24,626 nucleotides of DNA from an uncultured Dialister sp. Lineage in GTDB: Bacteria > Bacillota > Negativicutes > Veillonellales > Dialisteraceae. Shown in pieces: positions 9,605-16,907 of this stretch. The position numbers and the translations under genes were made by a program. How positions within the stretch are numbered: position 1 is the stretch's first letter; each line of letters begins with the position of its first letter. Under the pieces are notes generated by a model. It was given only the letters and a program-made list of their open reading frames with translations. It made no database searches and was not told the origin of the DNA. The DNA lies in the NCBI GenBank assembly GCA_900545365.1, contig UQYL01000021.1:1-24626 (forward strand), given 5' to 3'.

Positions 9605-11251
9605 TTAGAGAGTTACATGCGGTTTGAATTCGCCGAATACCTTGCGGAGTACGCCGCAGATTTCGCCGAGGGAGCAGTAAGCACGTACGCAGTCGAGGAT
9701 GACCGGCATGAGGTTGACGGATTCATCAGCAGCTGCGGCTTCGAGTTTAGCCAGTTCTTCAGCAACCTTAGCGTTGTCGCGTTCAGCTTTAACCTGAGCG
9801 AGTTTCTTCTTCTGGAATTCACCAGCGGAAGCGTCTACGCGGAGCAGGCCTTCAACCGGTTTTTCTTCCTGCTGGAACTTGTTGACGCCGACAATGGTTC
9901 TTTCGCCGGATTCAACAGACATCTGCCAAGCGTAAGCAGCGTCCTGAATTTCTTTCTGGATGTAGCCTTTTTCGATTGCTTCGACAGCGCCGCCCATTTC
10001 GTCGATCTTCTTGATGTATTCCATTGCTTCTTTTTCGATAGCATTGGTCATAGCTTCTACATAGTAGGAGCCGCCGAGCGGATCGACTACGTCAGCCAGG
10101 CCGGATTCGTAAGCGATGATCTGCTGGGTGCGCAGAGCGATGGTTACGGATTCAGTGGTCGGCAGAGCGAGTGCTTCGTCACGGGAGTTGGTGTGCAGGG
10201 ACTGGGTTCCGCCCATAACTGCTGCAGCTGCCTGGAGAGCTACACGAATGATGTTGTTGTTCGGCTGCTGAGCGGTCAGCATGGAGCCTGCGGTCTGGGT
10301 GTGGAAGCGCAGTTTCATGGACTTGGACTGTTCTGCATGGAAACGTTCCTTCAGGATACGAGCCCAAATACGACGGGATGCACGGAATTTAGCAACTTCT
10401 TCGAGTACGTTGTTGTGAGCGTTCCAGAAGAAGGACAGACGGCCAGCGAAGTCGTCGATCTTCATGCCAGCTTTCAGAGCCGCTTCGATGTAAGCGATGC
10501 CGTCAGCGATGGTGAATGCGATTTCCTGTGCAGCGGTGGAGCCTGCTTCACGGATGTGGTAGCCGGAAATGGAGATGGTGTTCCACTTCGGTACGTTCTT
10601 GGAGCAGTATTCGAAAATGTTGGTGATCAGACGCATGGACGGTTTAACCGGGAAAATGTAGGTGCCGCGTGCGGAGTATTCTTTCAGAATATCGTTCTGA
10701 ATGGTGCCGCGCAGTGCGGAAGCCGGTACGCCCTGTTTTTCAGCAACTGCGATGTACATAGCGAGCAGTACGGATGCAGAAGCGTTGATGGTCATGGAGG
10801 TGGAAACCTTGGAGAGATCGATCTGGTCGAAGAGGATTTCCATATCCTTCAGGGTGTCGATAGCTACGCCCACTTTGCCGATTTCGCCCTGAGCCATAGC
10901 ATCGTCGGAGTCATAACCGATCTGGGTCGGGAGGTCGAATGCAACGGACAGGCCGGTGCCGCCGTTTTCGATCAGGTAACGATAACGCTTGTTGGATTCT
11001 TCAGCGGTAGCGAAGCCAGCGTACATACGCATGGTCCAGAAGCGAGAACGGTACATGGTCGGCTGTACGCCGCGGGTGTAAGGATATTCACCCGGGAGTC
11101 CCAGGTCGTTTTCGTAGTCGAAACCTTCAATGTCGAGAGGGGTGTAGACTTTGTTGTGTCTAAGTCCTACTCTTTCCGGGAACTTTGCTTCAGCTTTTTT
11201 GCAGTCTGCCTCGTACTTTTCGAGTTTGGCTTTCAGGGATTCATTTGCCAT
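9605..11251 (-). CDS. Methylmalonyl-CoA mutase, large catalytic subunit
   Basis: This 548-residue TIM-barrel subunit isomerises succinyl-CoA and methylmalonyl-CoA using adenosylcobalamin. It lacks the C-terminal B12 domain, which is encoded by the next gene. Family motifs include PTMYRSRFWTMRMYAGFATA, GGTGLSVAFDLPTQIGYDSD, GTIQNDILKEY, SISGYHIREAGSTAAQE and NSRDEALALPTTESVTIALR. The Tyr in PTMY and the Arg in SARGTYIF align with the substrate-selecting Tyr89 and Arg207 of P. shermanii MCM. Isobutyryl- and hydroxyisobutyryl-CoA mutases replace these, so methylmalonyl-CoA is the likely substrate. AGGAGG precedes the ATG. It is separated from scpC by a 214-base gap that holds a long hairpin. Confidence 0.96.
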   Translation of the reverse strand: MANESLKAKLEKYEADCKKAEAKFPERVGLRHNKVYTPLDIEGFDYENDLGLPGEYPYTRGVQPTMYRSRFWTMRMYAGFATAEESNKRYRYLIENGGTGLSVAFDLPTQIGYDSDDAMAQGEIGKVGVAIDTLKDMEILFDQIDLSKVSTSMTINASASVLLAMYIAVAEKQGVPASALRGTIQNDILKEYSARGTYIFPVKPSMRLITNIFEYCSKNVPKWNTISISGYHIREAGSTAAQEIAFTIADGIAYIEAALKAGMKIDDFAGRLSFFWNAHNNVLEEVAKFRASRRIWARILKERFHAEQSKSMKLRFHTQTAGSMLTAQQPNNNIIRVALQAAAAVMGGTQSLHTNSRDEALALPTTESVTIALRTQQIIAYESGLADVVDPLGGSYYVEAMTNAIEKEAMEYIKKIDEMGGAVEAIEKGYIQKEIQDAAYAWQMSVESGERTIVGVNKFQQEEKPVEGLLRVDASAGEFQKKKLAQVKAERDNAKVAEELAKLEAAAADESVNLMPVILDCVRAYCSLGEICGVLRKVFGEFKPHVTL

Positions 11252-11356
11252 AAGTTCATCTTCCTCCTAAAAAGAATTGATACCGGAGCTTTTCGCCGTG
11301 CAGGAACTGCGCATTTCCTGTCTTCTAATTTCTGCATGCGCCGCTCCAAATGTTGG

Positions 11357-11410
11357 ATCCTCAGAGGATGCCCTGCTGCGGTTTGCACTGCCGCAGCAGT
11401 TCCTCAGGAT
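11357..11410 (-). other. Long inverted repeat between scpC and the mutase gene
   Basis: The core stem is a perfect 9 bp, CTGCTGCGG (11373-11381) against CCGCAGCAG (11391-11399). Outer arms (11357-11368 and 11401-11410) extend it with minor mismatches to nearly 20 bp. It sits in the 214-base gap 11252-11465, which contains no gene or recognisable cobalamin box. No T run follows on the transcript strand, so a processing or mRNA stability role is more likely than termination. Confidence 0.65.
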
Positions 11411-11465
11411 TCTTTTATGATTAACTGCCAGCGGGCAGCGAATCAAGCAGATGGATATAGAGCGA

Positions 11466-13013
11466 TTATTTCGCCAGCTTCATGGTGCCGGTCTTTGCCA
11501 GGCGTTCATGGAAGGAGAATGCTTCTTCCAGGATATGCGGGGTCTGGGAGTTGCCGCAGGCCGCGCATGCTCTTTCGAAGTAATCCATGAGCAGGTCTCT
11601 GTAGTCAGGATGAGCAACGTTGTTGATGATGACTTTTGCTCTTTCCTTCGGGGTCAGGCCGCGAACATCTGCGACGCCCTGTTCGGAAATGAACACATGG
11701 GTGTCGTGTTCGGTGTGGTCGACATGAGAGCACATCGGAACAACTGCGGAGATATCGCCGTGTTTCGCGGTGCTGTGGCAGAAGAAGCAGGACAGGTAAG
11801 CGTTGCGGGCGAAGTCGCCGGAACCGCCGATGCCGTTCATCATCTTCGTGCCGCTGGTGTGGGTGGAGTTTACATGGCCGTAAATATCCATTTCCAGAGC
11901 GGTGTTCATGCCGATAACGCCGATGCGGCGTACAACTTCACCGTTGTTGGAGATCTCTTCCGGACGAAGGATGATCTTCTGACGGTACGTGTCAATGTTC
12001 TTGTAGAAACGCTGAAGTCCTTCCGGAGACGGGGACAGGGAGGTGCCGGAGATCATGTCGATCTTGCCTGCGTCGATCAGGTCGAACATGCCGTCCTGGA
12101 TGACTTCGGTGTATACGGAGAGGTTCTTGAAGTCGGAACGTACGAGGCCGTTGATGACGGCGTTCGCTACGTTGCCTACGCCGGACTGCAACGGGAGCAG
12201 ATTTTCCGGCAGTCTGCCGTGTTTGACTTCGTTGGTCAGGAATTCTACCAGGTTGTCGCCCATCTTGATCGCGTCGTCGTCGAGAGCAGCCAGAGCGCGG
12301 GTCACGTCAGGCATGTCGCACGGAACGATAGCGACGATCTTTTCCGGATCGACCGGAATGTAGGTGGTGCCGATGCGGTCGCCTGCATGGGTGATCGGAA
12401 TCGGTTTGCGGAAAGGCGGATTCGGCATTTCGATGATGTCGTGCATGCCTTCGAGAGCCACCGGCTGGGTCGTATTGACTTCGATGATGACTTTCTTTGC
12501 CTGGCTGACAAATACCGGGGTATTGCCGAGCGCCGTGGTCGGAATAATGTTGCCTTCCGGAGTAATCTTGCAGGCTTCGACTACTGCAAAGTCCGGTCCG
12601 GTGACGCGTTCGCCTTTCGCGTTGCAGAAGAAACCTTCACGGAACTGCTGAGCGGAGTGGCTGAGGTGCAGGTCGGCATAGCCGAGGGCGCCGCAGTTGA
12701 TCGCTTTGCGCAGGGTAGCGTTGGTCTGGTACGGAGTGCGCAGACGCACGCCGTTCGCTTCGACCAGTTCCTGGTCGATCTGGCTGCCGGTGGATGCGCC
12801 GGACCAGATGTCTACCTTGAAGGGGGTCTCCTTCATTCTTTCAGCCAGTTCATGCATGGTGATCTTCGGATAGCCGCAGGGCGTAAAGCCGGAAATGCCG
12901 ATGATGTCGCCAGGCTGAATCATGGCCGCAGCGGTTTTCGCGTCGCAGACTTTGGAAAGCAGGGACTTGTCCTCAATTCTGCTCAGAAATTCGCTGTCGT
13001 TGGTATCGATCAT
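11466..13013 (-). CDS. scpC: Succinyl-CoA:propionate/acetate CoA-transferase
   Basis: This 515-residue protein belongs to the acetyl-CoA hydrolase/transferase (Cat1/AarC) family. It is likely to move CoA from propionyl-CoA to succinate, closing the cycle and releasing propionate. Motifs include GISGFTPCGYPK, SGASTGSQID, LQSGVGNVANAV, YTEVIQDG and GMNTALEMDIYGH followed by SGTKMMNGIGGSGDF. Glu303 in YTEVIQD corresponds to the catalytic Glu of AarC. It is the first gene of the propionate operon, with GGGAGG before the ATG and a promoter 144 bases upstream. The family uses acetyl-, propionyl- and succinyl-CoA with overlapping specificity, so the preferred pair is inferred from the operon. The symbol is by function, not a close match. 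Confidence 0.92.
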   Translation of the reverse strand: MIDTNDSEFLSRIEDKSLLSKVCDAKTAAAMIQPGDIIGISGFTPCGYPKITMHELAERMKETPFKVDIWSGASTGSQIDQELVEANGVRLRTPYQTNATLRKAINCGALGYADLHLSHSAQQFREGFFCNAKGERVTGPDFAVVEACKITPEGNIIPTTALGNTPVFVSQAKKVIIEVNTTQPVALEGMHDIIEMPNPPFRKPIPITHAGDRIGTTYIPVDPEKIVAIVPCDMPDVTRALAALDDDAIKMGDNLVEFLTNEVKHGRLPENLLPLQSGVGNVANAVINGLVRSDFKNLSVYTEVIQDGMFDLIDAGKIDMISGTSLSPSPEGLQRFYKNIDTYRQKIILRPEEISNNGEVVRRIGVIGMNTALEMDIYGHVNSTHTSGTKMMNGIGGSGDFARNAYLSCFFCHSTAKHGDISAVVPMCSHVDHTEHDTHVFISEQGVADVRGLTPKERAKVIINNVAHPDYRDLLMDYFERACAACGNSQTPHILEEAFSFHERLAKTGTMKLAK

Positions 13014-13050
13014 ACTATCATCCTCCCAAAAAACTAAAAATGAATTTATT

Positions 13051-13102
13051 AAAAGCTGCAGGATTACCTCAGCTTTAAAAGCTGCAGGATTACCTCAGCT
13101 TT
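13051..13102 (-). repeat. Perfect 26-bp tandem duplication in the propionate operon leader
   Basis: Two identical 26-base units lie head to tail (13051-13076 and 13077-13102) between the promoter and scpC. In the transcript each unit folds into a hairpin: AAAGCUGAGG, a UAAU loop, then CCU-G-CAGCUUU (10 bp, one bulge). The second hairpin is followed by UUUU and further U-rich sequence, which resembles weak attenuators in tandem. Confidence 0.9.
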
Positions 13103-13156
13103 TGGAACAGGATCAGGTGTCTATACCTATTTATAAACAAATTTCCTCTCAATCTT

Positions 13157-13185
13157 ATTGTAGTTGAGTCATTCTTTAATGTCAA
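13157..13185 (-). promoter_or_regulatory. Main sigma-70-type promoter of the propionate operon
   Basis: On the minus strand TTGACA (13185-13180) is followed after exactly 17 bases by TACAAT (13162-13157). The start of transcription should be near 13150, giving a leader of about 135 bases that contains the tandem repeat. Confidence 0.85.
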
Positions 13186-13244
13186 CTGACGGAAAATACC
13201 GGTCATTCGCCGGGCACAGGGCATACCTTTGCCTGACCTGTAAT

Positions 13245-13253
13245 ATTATATCA
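13245..13253 (-). promoter_or_regulatory. Second, upstream extended -10 promoter of the propionate operon
   Basis: The minus strand reads TGATATAAT, a perfect extended -10 (TG-N-TATAAT), about 90 bases upstream of the main promoter. No good -35 accompanies it. A hairpin-forming stretch (13214-13241) lies at its expected start point. Confidence 0.5.
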
Positions 13254-13358
13254 CAAAATCCCTTTCGGTCTTCACTTATTCTCGCCGGGCGGGCGCTAAA
13301 TTGTCTAACAGAGGGTATAAAAATTTCTTATTGAAGTACCGGCCCCGTTTCTGCCGCA

Positions 13359-13391
13359 AAGCGGCGGCTGCCCCTTGACAAACCGCCGCTT
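13359..13391 (-). terminator. Possible terminator after the ligase gene
   Basis: A perfect 9-bp stem AAGCGGCGG/CCGCCGCTT with a 15-base loop lies 22 bases past the stop at 13413. It lacks an immediate T run; a T5 tract occurs only about 30 bases later, so termination may be weak. The intergenic stretch 13014-13412 otherwise holds the operon promoters and leader and no gene that I can see. Confidence 0.45.
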
Positions 13392-13412
13392 CTAAAAATC
13401 TCGTTATAGTTT

Positions 13413-14654
13413 CTATATTTTTCTATCCTCTTCGTCCTCCTCTTCGGAGACGCAGAAAGCGCAGAGCGCCCAGAAGCAGAAAGATACGGCCCGGCTGAAA
13501 AGGACATAATCTCCCAGGCCGTACACGGCCATGCCCGACGCGGCGAGCGCCCCGCCGAGGCCCGCCGCCCGTCCGAAAGCCGAAGTCCCGCGCCGCCAGA
13601 GCCTCGCCGCCGCGAATCCGTGGCCGAAGAAGAGAATGAAGTAAAAGATCCCTCCGGGAAGGCCGATCTCCGCGGGAATGGAGAGGTACATATTATGCGC
13701 GTGGTAGATGATGACGTTCGGATCGGCGATAAAATAATTGTACGCCGGATAGGCTTCAAAGTACGCGCCCCAGCCGACGCCGGTCAGGGGATGTTCCTCG
13801 ATCATCATTTCCGTGCTGTCCCACAGGGCCACGCGGAGAAGGATGGATGTATCCTCTCCGGAAAAAAGGGACAGGAACCGCTCCGTGATCTGGCCGTGAT
13901 ACAGGAGGAGCACCGCCGGCACGGCAAGGAAGAGCAGCCAAATCCGCCGGTCATAGAGGAAGCCCAGCACGGCGGCCATGACGGCAAGGCTCACCCAGGC
14001 CCCGCGGGAATAGGTGAGAAGCAGACACAGGACGAGCGCCGCCGCGAAGCCAAGGATCATCCCCCTTTGTCCCTTATGCGTATCCAGCAGAGCAAAGGGC
14101 GTGAAGAGGCCGATCATCATGAGGAGGTAGCCTGCCAGGAGATTCGGATTTTCCAGTGTGGAATACATCCGGCGGTACAGGAGGGGGAACCGCTCCGGGT
14201 CCACCCAGTCCTGCGCGGCGATCTCCGCGGACATATGACCGATGTCAGCGAACTGCCACAGGCCGTAGGCGATCACGCACACCGCCGCCGCCGCGATGAC
14301 CGCGAGCATCCTGCGCCGTTCCTTTTCCGTCCGGATATAGGAGACGATGAGCAGGTACATCGCGGCGTACATGCAGGGGAGGAAACACCAGTTGAAAAGA
14401 GAGAACGCCCGGTCCACGGAGAAAATGATGGACAGCGCGGAGCACGCAAAAAATCCCGCTGCCGCCAGCGGGAAAGGCCCCGTCCGCCATTCCCCCCGCC
14501 CGAAGCGGAGCCGCCGGTATACGGCAAGGACGGCCGCCGCCAGAAGGGGCACGTAGAGAAGGAACGCGTCGAGCGGCGTCAGGAAAACGGCCGCGTAGGT
14601 GAGATAGATGATGGCCTGCCGGGAATCGATCTTCCCCAGACTGCGAGAGGTCAT
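13413..14654 (-). CDS. O-antigen ligase/Wzy-type polytopic membrane protein
   Basis: This protein of about 413 residues is almost entirely hydrophobic, with some ten predicted membrane helices. It carries the Wzy_C family signatures TYSRGAW in the middle and YHAHNMYLSIPAEIGLPG in the large periplasmic loop, preceded by VALWDSTEMMIEEHPLTGVG. Members ligate or polymerise undecaprenyl-linked glycans at the outer face of the inner membrane, for example O-antigen onto lipid A core. I chose ATG 14654 because GAGG lies 6 bases upstream of it. The in-frame ATG at 14666 has no ribosome site. The C-terminus is acidic (SEEEDEEDRKI). No other glycan genes are adjacent, so ligase against polymerase, and the substrate, cannot be decided. 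An LPS-related function fits a diderm Negativicute. Confidence 0.85.
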   Translation of the reverse strand: MTSRSLGKIDSRQAIIYLTYAAVFLTPLDAFLLYVPLLAAAVLAVYRRLRFGRGEWRTGPFPLAAAGFFACSALSIIFSVDRAFSLFNWCFLPCMYAAMYLLIVSYIRTEKERRRMLAVIAAAAVCVIAYGLWQFADIGHMSAEIAAQDWVDPERFPLLYRRMYSTLENPNLLAGYLLMMIGLFTPFALLDTHKGQRGMILGFAAALVLCLLLTYSRGAWVSLAVMAAVLGFLYDRRIWLLFLAVPAVLLLYHGQITERFLSLFSGEDTSILLRVALWDSTEMMIEEHPLTGVGWGAYFEAYPAYNYFIADPNVIIYHAHNMYLSIPAEIGLPGGIFYFILFFGHGFAAARLWRRGTSAFGRAAGLGGALAASGMAVYGLGDYVLFSRAVSFCFWALCAFCVSEEEDEEDRKI

Positions 14655-14702
14655 GGGACGCCTCATTTCAGCAAATGTAAAGAAATGGAAAATGCTTTAT
14701 CC

Positions 14703-14731
14703 ATTATATAAGAAGGCCCTGAAAATAAGAA
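14703..14731 (-). promoter_or_regulatory. Promoter of the ligase gene
   Basis: The minus strand has TATAAT (14708-14703) with a weak TTCTTA 17 bases upstream. Both elements are embedded in a direct repeat. The leader to the ATG at 14654 is about 40 bases. Confidence 0.55.
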
Positions 14732-14740
14732 GGCCCTGAA
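14708..14740. repeat. 16-bp direct repeat overlapping the ligase promoter
   Basis: ATAAGAAGGCCCTGAA occurs perfectly at 14708-14723 and again at 14725-14740, a 17-base period. The units cover the spacer, the weak -35 and the bases just upstream. They could be a paired operator or a simple tandem duplication. Confidence 0.85.
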
Positions 14741-14770
14741 GAAGAAATGCCGTGCCTGAACCCTTTGTTA

Positions 14771-14799
14771 TTGACAGTTTCCCATAGGGGTGATACGAT
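14771..14799 (+). promoter_or_regulatory. Sigma-70-type promoter of metQ
   Basis: TTGACA (14771-14776) and TACGAT (14794-14799) are separated by 17 bases, about 70 bases upstream of the metQ start codon. The leader is too short for a SAM (S-box) riboswitch and no such motif is seen. Confidence 0.8.
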
Positions 14800-14817
14800 T
14801 TTTTCAATTACACTGAT

Positions 14818-14833
14818 CCGTCCCGCGGGACGG
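14818..14833. promoter_or_regulatory. 16-bp perfect palindrome in the metQ leader
   Basis: CCGTCCCGCGGGACGG is fully self-complementary and lies just downstream of the expected transcription start. It may be a repressor operator or an mRNA hairpin. Confidence 0.6.
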
Positions 14834-14871
14834 CGCGGTCTTTCCGCATGGTTTTTCAAGGAGGTATGTAC

Positions 14872-15705
14872 ATGAAAAAAGCTCTGAAATGGCTCGCTCT
14901 CGCATCTGCGGGGCTCCTCGCGGCCGGCGTCATCTCCGGCTGCGGTTCTTCCGACAAGGCGGCTCCCGCCAAAGCAGACAGCGGCAAGGCGGTCACCCTC
15001 AAAGTCGGCGCGACGCCTGTGCCCCACGGCGAGATCCTCGCCGCTATCAAGGATGATCTGGCAAAGGACGGCGTCAATCTGGAAATCGTAGAATTCAACG
15101 ACTACGTGCAGCCGAATCTGGCGCTGAACGACAAGGAACTGGACGCGAACTATTTCCAGCACAAGCCGTACCTGGATGAATTCTGCAAAGACCGCGGCAT
15201 CGAGCTCGTTTCCGCAGCGGGCATCCATCTGGAACCGATGTCCGTCTACTCCGCAAAGTATAAAGATCTGAAAGACCTGCCGGAAGGCGCGCATGTGGCG
15301 ATCCCGAATGATCCCACCAACGGCGGCCGCGCGCTGCTGGTCCTCCAGTCCGCAGGCCTCCTGAAGCTCCGCGACGGCGCGCCCATCACGGCGACCCCGC
15401 AGGATATCGCGGAAAACCCGAAGAATCTCCAGATTTCCGAGCTGGAAGCGCCGCAGCTTCCCCGCTCTCTGGAAGATACCGACGCAGCGGTCATCAACAT
15501 CAATTTCGCGCTTCAGGCGAAACTGGATCCGTCTCAGGCCATCTTCACGGAAAGCAAGGATTCTCCCTATGTCAATATCGTCGCTGTCCGCAAGGGCGAT
15601 GAAAATCGTCCGGAGATCCAGAAACTGGTGAAAGCGCTCGAAAGCCAGAAAGTCAAAGATTTCCTGAACGACAAGTACAAAGGCGCGATCATTGCCGCAT
15701 TCTGA
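14872..15705 (+). CDS. metQ: MetQ/NlpA-family methionine-binding lipoprotein
   Basis: This 277-residue substrate-binding lipoprotein belongs to the D/L-methionine ABC uptake system. The signal peptide MKKALKWLALASAGLLAAG leads to the lipobox ISGC; the Cys would be lipidated. The mature part matches the NlpA lipoprotein family: LKVGATPVPHGEIL, VQPNLALNDKELDANYFQHK, EPMSVYS and AIPNDPTNGGRAL. The ATG at 14872 is chosen because AAGGAGG lies 7 bases upstream and the signal peptide starts there. An earlier in-frame ATG at 14848 precedes the ribosome site. It is the only plus-strand gene and has no metN or metI partner nearby, so either the permease and ATPase are encoded elsewhere or another ligand is bound. 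It is flanked by its own promoter and terminator. Confidence 0.94.
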   Translation: MKKALKWLALASAGLLAAGVISGCGSSDKAAPAKADSGKAVTLKVGATPVPHGEILAAIKDDLAKDGVNLEIVEFNDYVQPNLALNDKELDANYFQHKPYLDEFCKDRGIELVSAAGIHLEPMSVYSAKYKDLKDLPEGAHVAIPNDPTNGGRALLVLQSAGLLKLRDGAPITATPQDIAENPKNLQISELEAPQLPRSLEDTDAAVININFALQAKLDPSQAIFTESKDSPYVNIVAVRKGDENRPEIQKLVKALESQKVKDFLNDKYKGAIIAAF

Positions 15706-15713
15706 TCCGCAGC

Positions 15714-15754
15714 AAAAAAAAGCATCCCATCTGCAAAAGAAGGGATGCTTTTTT
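15714..15754. terminator. Bidirectional terminator between metQ and the SLH-like gene
   Basis: An 8-bp stem AGCATCCC/GGGATGCT is flanked by an A7 tract on one side and a T6 tract on the other. It can end transcription of metQ (+) and of the convergent engB/SLH-like operon (-). Confidence 0.93.
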
Positions 15755-15765
15755 ATTGCCTTCCG

Positions 15766-16263
15766 TCAGTCAAATTCTTTTTCCTTCCCGGCGCTGATCG
15801 TGGTATGATCTCCCACCGGCACTGAGAAGCCCACTCTCGCCCGGCCGTCTGTGCCCTCGCCGCTTCTGTAGCGCGCGCGCAGGTCGCCGTGGATCTCGAT
15901 GATGGGCTTTTTCTTTTCCTTATGCGGACCTTTCCATCCGTGAGCCGCCAGCTCCCGGCGGTAGCTCTTCGTCATCTTCCCCAGTTCTTCCCGATCGGCG
16001 TCGGTGAGATCCCGGCCGTTATCCATCAGGTCGATCATGACGCCCGCCAGTTCATACCGGCTCATGCCGGTGCGCCCTTCAAAGTACGTCGGCGGATACC
16101 CCGGCGACTTCTCTTCGCCGCACATCCGGACGACTGCCCGGTATTCCCAGGTATTCTCTCCTGCCGCCTCGAACGAATTGGGCGCGAACACATTGTACGC
16201 CGACGCGCTCCCCGCGAAAAAGAGAAGGAAGAACGCCGTCAGCGCAGCGGCTATCTTTTTCAT
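15766..16263 (-). CDS. Short exported SLH-like protein, possibly OmpM-related
   Basis: This 165-residue protein starts with a clear signal peptide (MKKIAAALTAFFLLFFAGSASA). Residues about 30-75 resemble an S-layer homology domain, with WEYRAVVRMC and FEGRTGMSRYELAGVMIDLM. A charged helical stretch follows, and then IEIHGDLRARYRSGEGTDGR, which resembles the first beta strands of Negativicutes SLH porins. OmpM-type proteins have an SLH domain, a coiled coil and a full beta barrel of 400 or more residues. Here the protein stops after two or three strands, so it is either a truncated relative or a separate small periplasmic protein. The ATG at 16263 overlaps the engB stop (ATGA), indicating translational coupling. 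The GTG at 16272 is an alternative. A terminator follows. Function is unknown. Confidence 0.75.
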   Translation of the reverse strand: MKKIAAALTAFFLLFFAGSASAYNVFAPNSFEAAGENTWEYRAVVRMCGEEKSPGYPPTYFEGRTGMSRYELAGVMIDLMDNGRDLTDADREELGKMTKSYRRELAAHGWKGPHKEKKKPIIEIHGDLRARYRSGEGTDGRARVGFSVPVGDHTTISAGKEKEFD

Positions 16264-16907
16264 GATCCGCACACCGTGTGCTCGATGACCCGGAGGAGCT
16301 CTTCCCGTCCGCGGTTATCCTGCGAGGAATAAGCGATGGGCGGATTTTTTCCGGGGAAAAGCTTCTGCACTTCCCGCAGATTCTTGGCGCGCTCACCGCT
16401 GCCCAGTTTGTCCGCCTTTGTCCCGATGATCTGCAGGGGGATGCCGATCTCCCGCAGCCATTCATACGCCTTCCTGTCGATGGGAAGGCCGGGATGGCGC
16501 AGGTCCACCAGCAGGCACAGCAGGGCGAGCGAGGGAGAGGTCTTCACGTACTCCGCGATGAAATCCGACCAGGTGTCCTTATTCTGCTGCGCCGCCTTGG
16601 CGAAGCCGTACCCCGGCAGATCCACCAGGTACCAGTCCTGCCGCTCTTCTTCTCCGGCGTCATTCTTCCGGCGCGACTGGATGGAAAAATAATTGATGGT
16701 CCTCGTCTTGCCCGGCTCCCGGCTGACCAGCGCGAGGCGGCGCTGTCCGCAGAGAGAATTGATGAGTGACGATTTCCCCACATTGGAACGACCGAGAAAG
16801 GCGATCTCCGGTTTCCCGTCTCCCGCGTACTGGCTGCGCCCCACCGCGGAGCGCACATACGCCGAGGAGAAAATATGAAATTTCCCGATCTCTTTGACTT
16901 CAGCCAT
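16260..16907 (-). CDS. engB: Ribosome biogenesis GTPase EngB (YihA/YsxC)
   Basis: This 215-residue TrmE-Era-EngA-like GTPase is needed for assembly of the large ribosomal subunit. G1 is GRSNVGKS at residues 39-46. The switch region has GKTRTINYF, G3 is DLPGYGFAKA and G4 is TKADKL. The length is typical. Its ATG overlaps the end of lon by 8 bases (16900-16907), so it is probably translated by coupling; no strong ribosome site of its own is seen. The order lon-engB is common in Firmicutes. Confidence 0.96.
   Translation of the reverse strand: MAEVKEIGKFHIFSSAYVRSAVGRSQYAGDGKPEIAFLGRSNVGKSSLINSLCGQRRLALVSREPGKTRTINYFSIQSRRKNDAGEEERQDWYLVDLPGYGFAKAAQQNKDTWSDFIAEYVKTSPSLALLCLLVDLRHPGLPIDRKAYEWLREIGIPLQIIGTKADKLGSGERAKNLREVQKLFPGKNPPIAYSSQDNRGREELLRVIEHTVCGS

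Noticed and set aside
11252..11465. Cobalamin riboswitch upstream of the mutase gene
   Set aside because: Given the B12-dependent product I looked for a B12 box and the expected multi-stem layout, but only a single long hairpin is present.
14767..14871. SAM riboswitch upstream of metQ
   Set aside because: The leader is under 70 bases and lacks S-box motifs.
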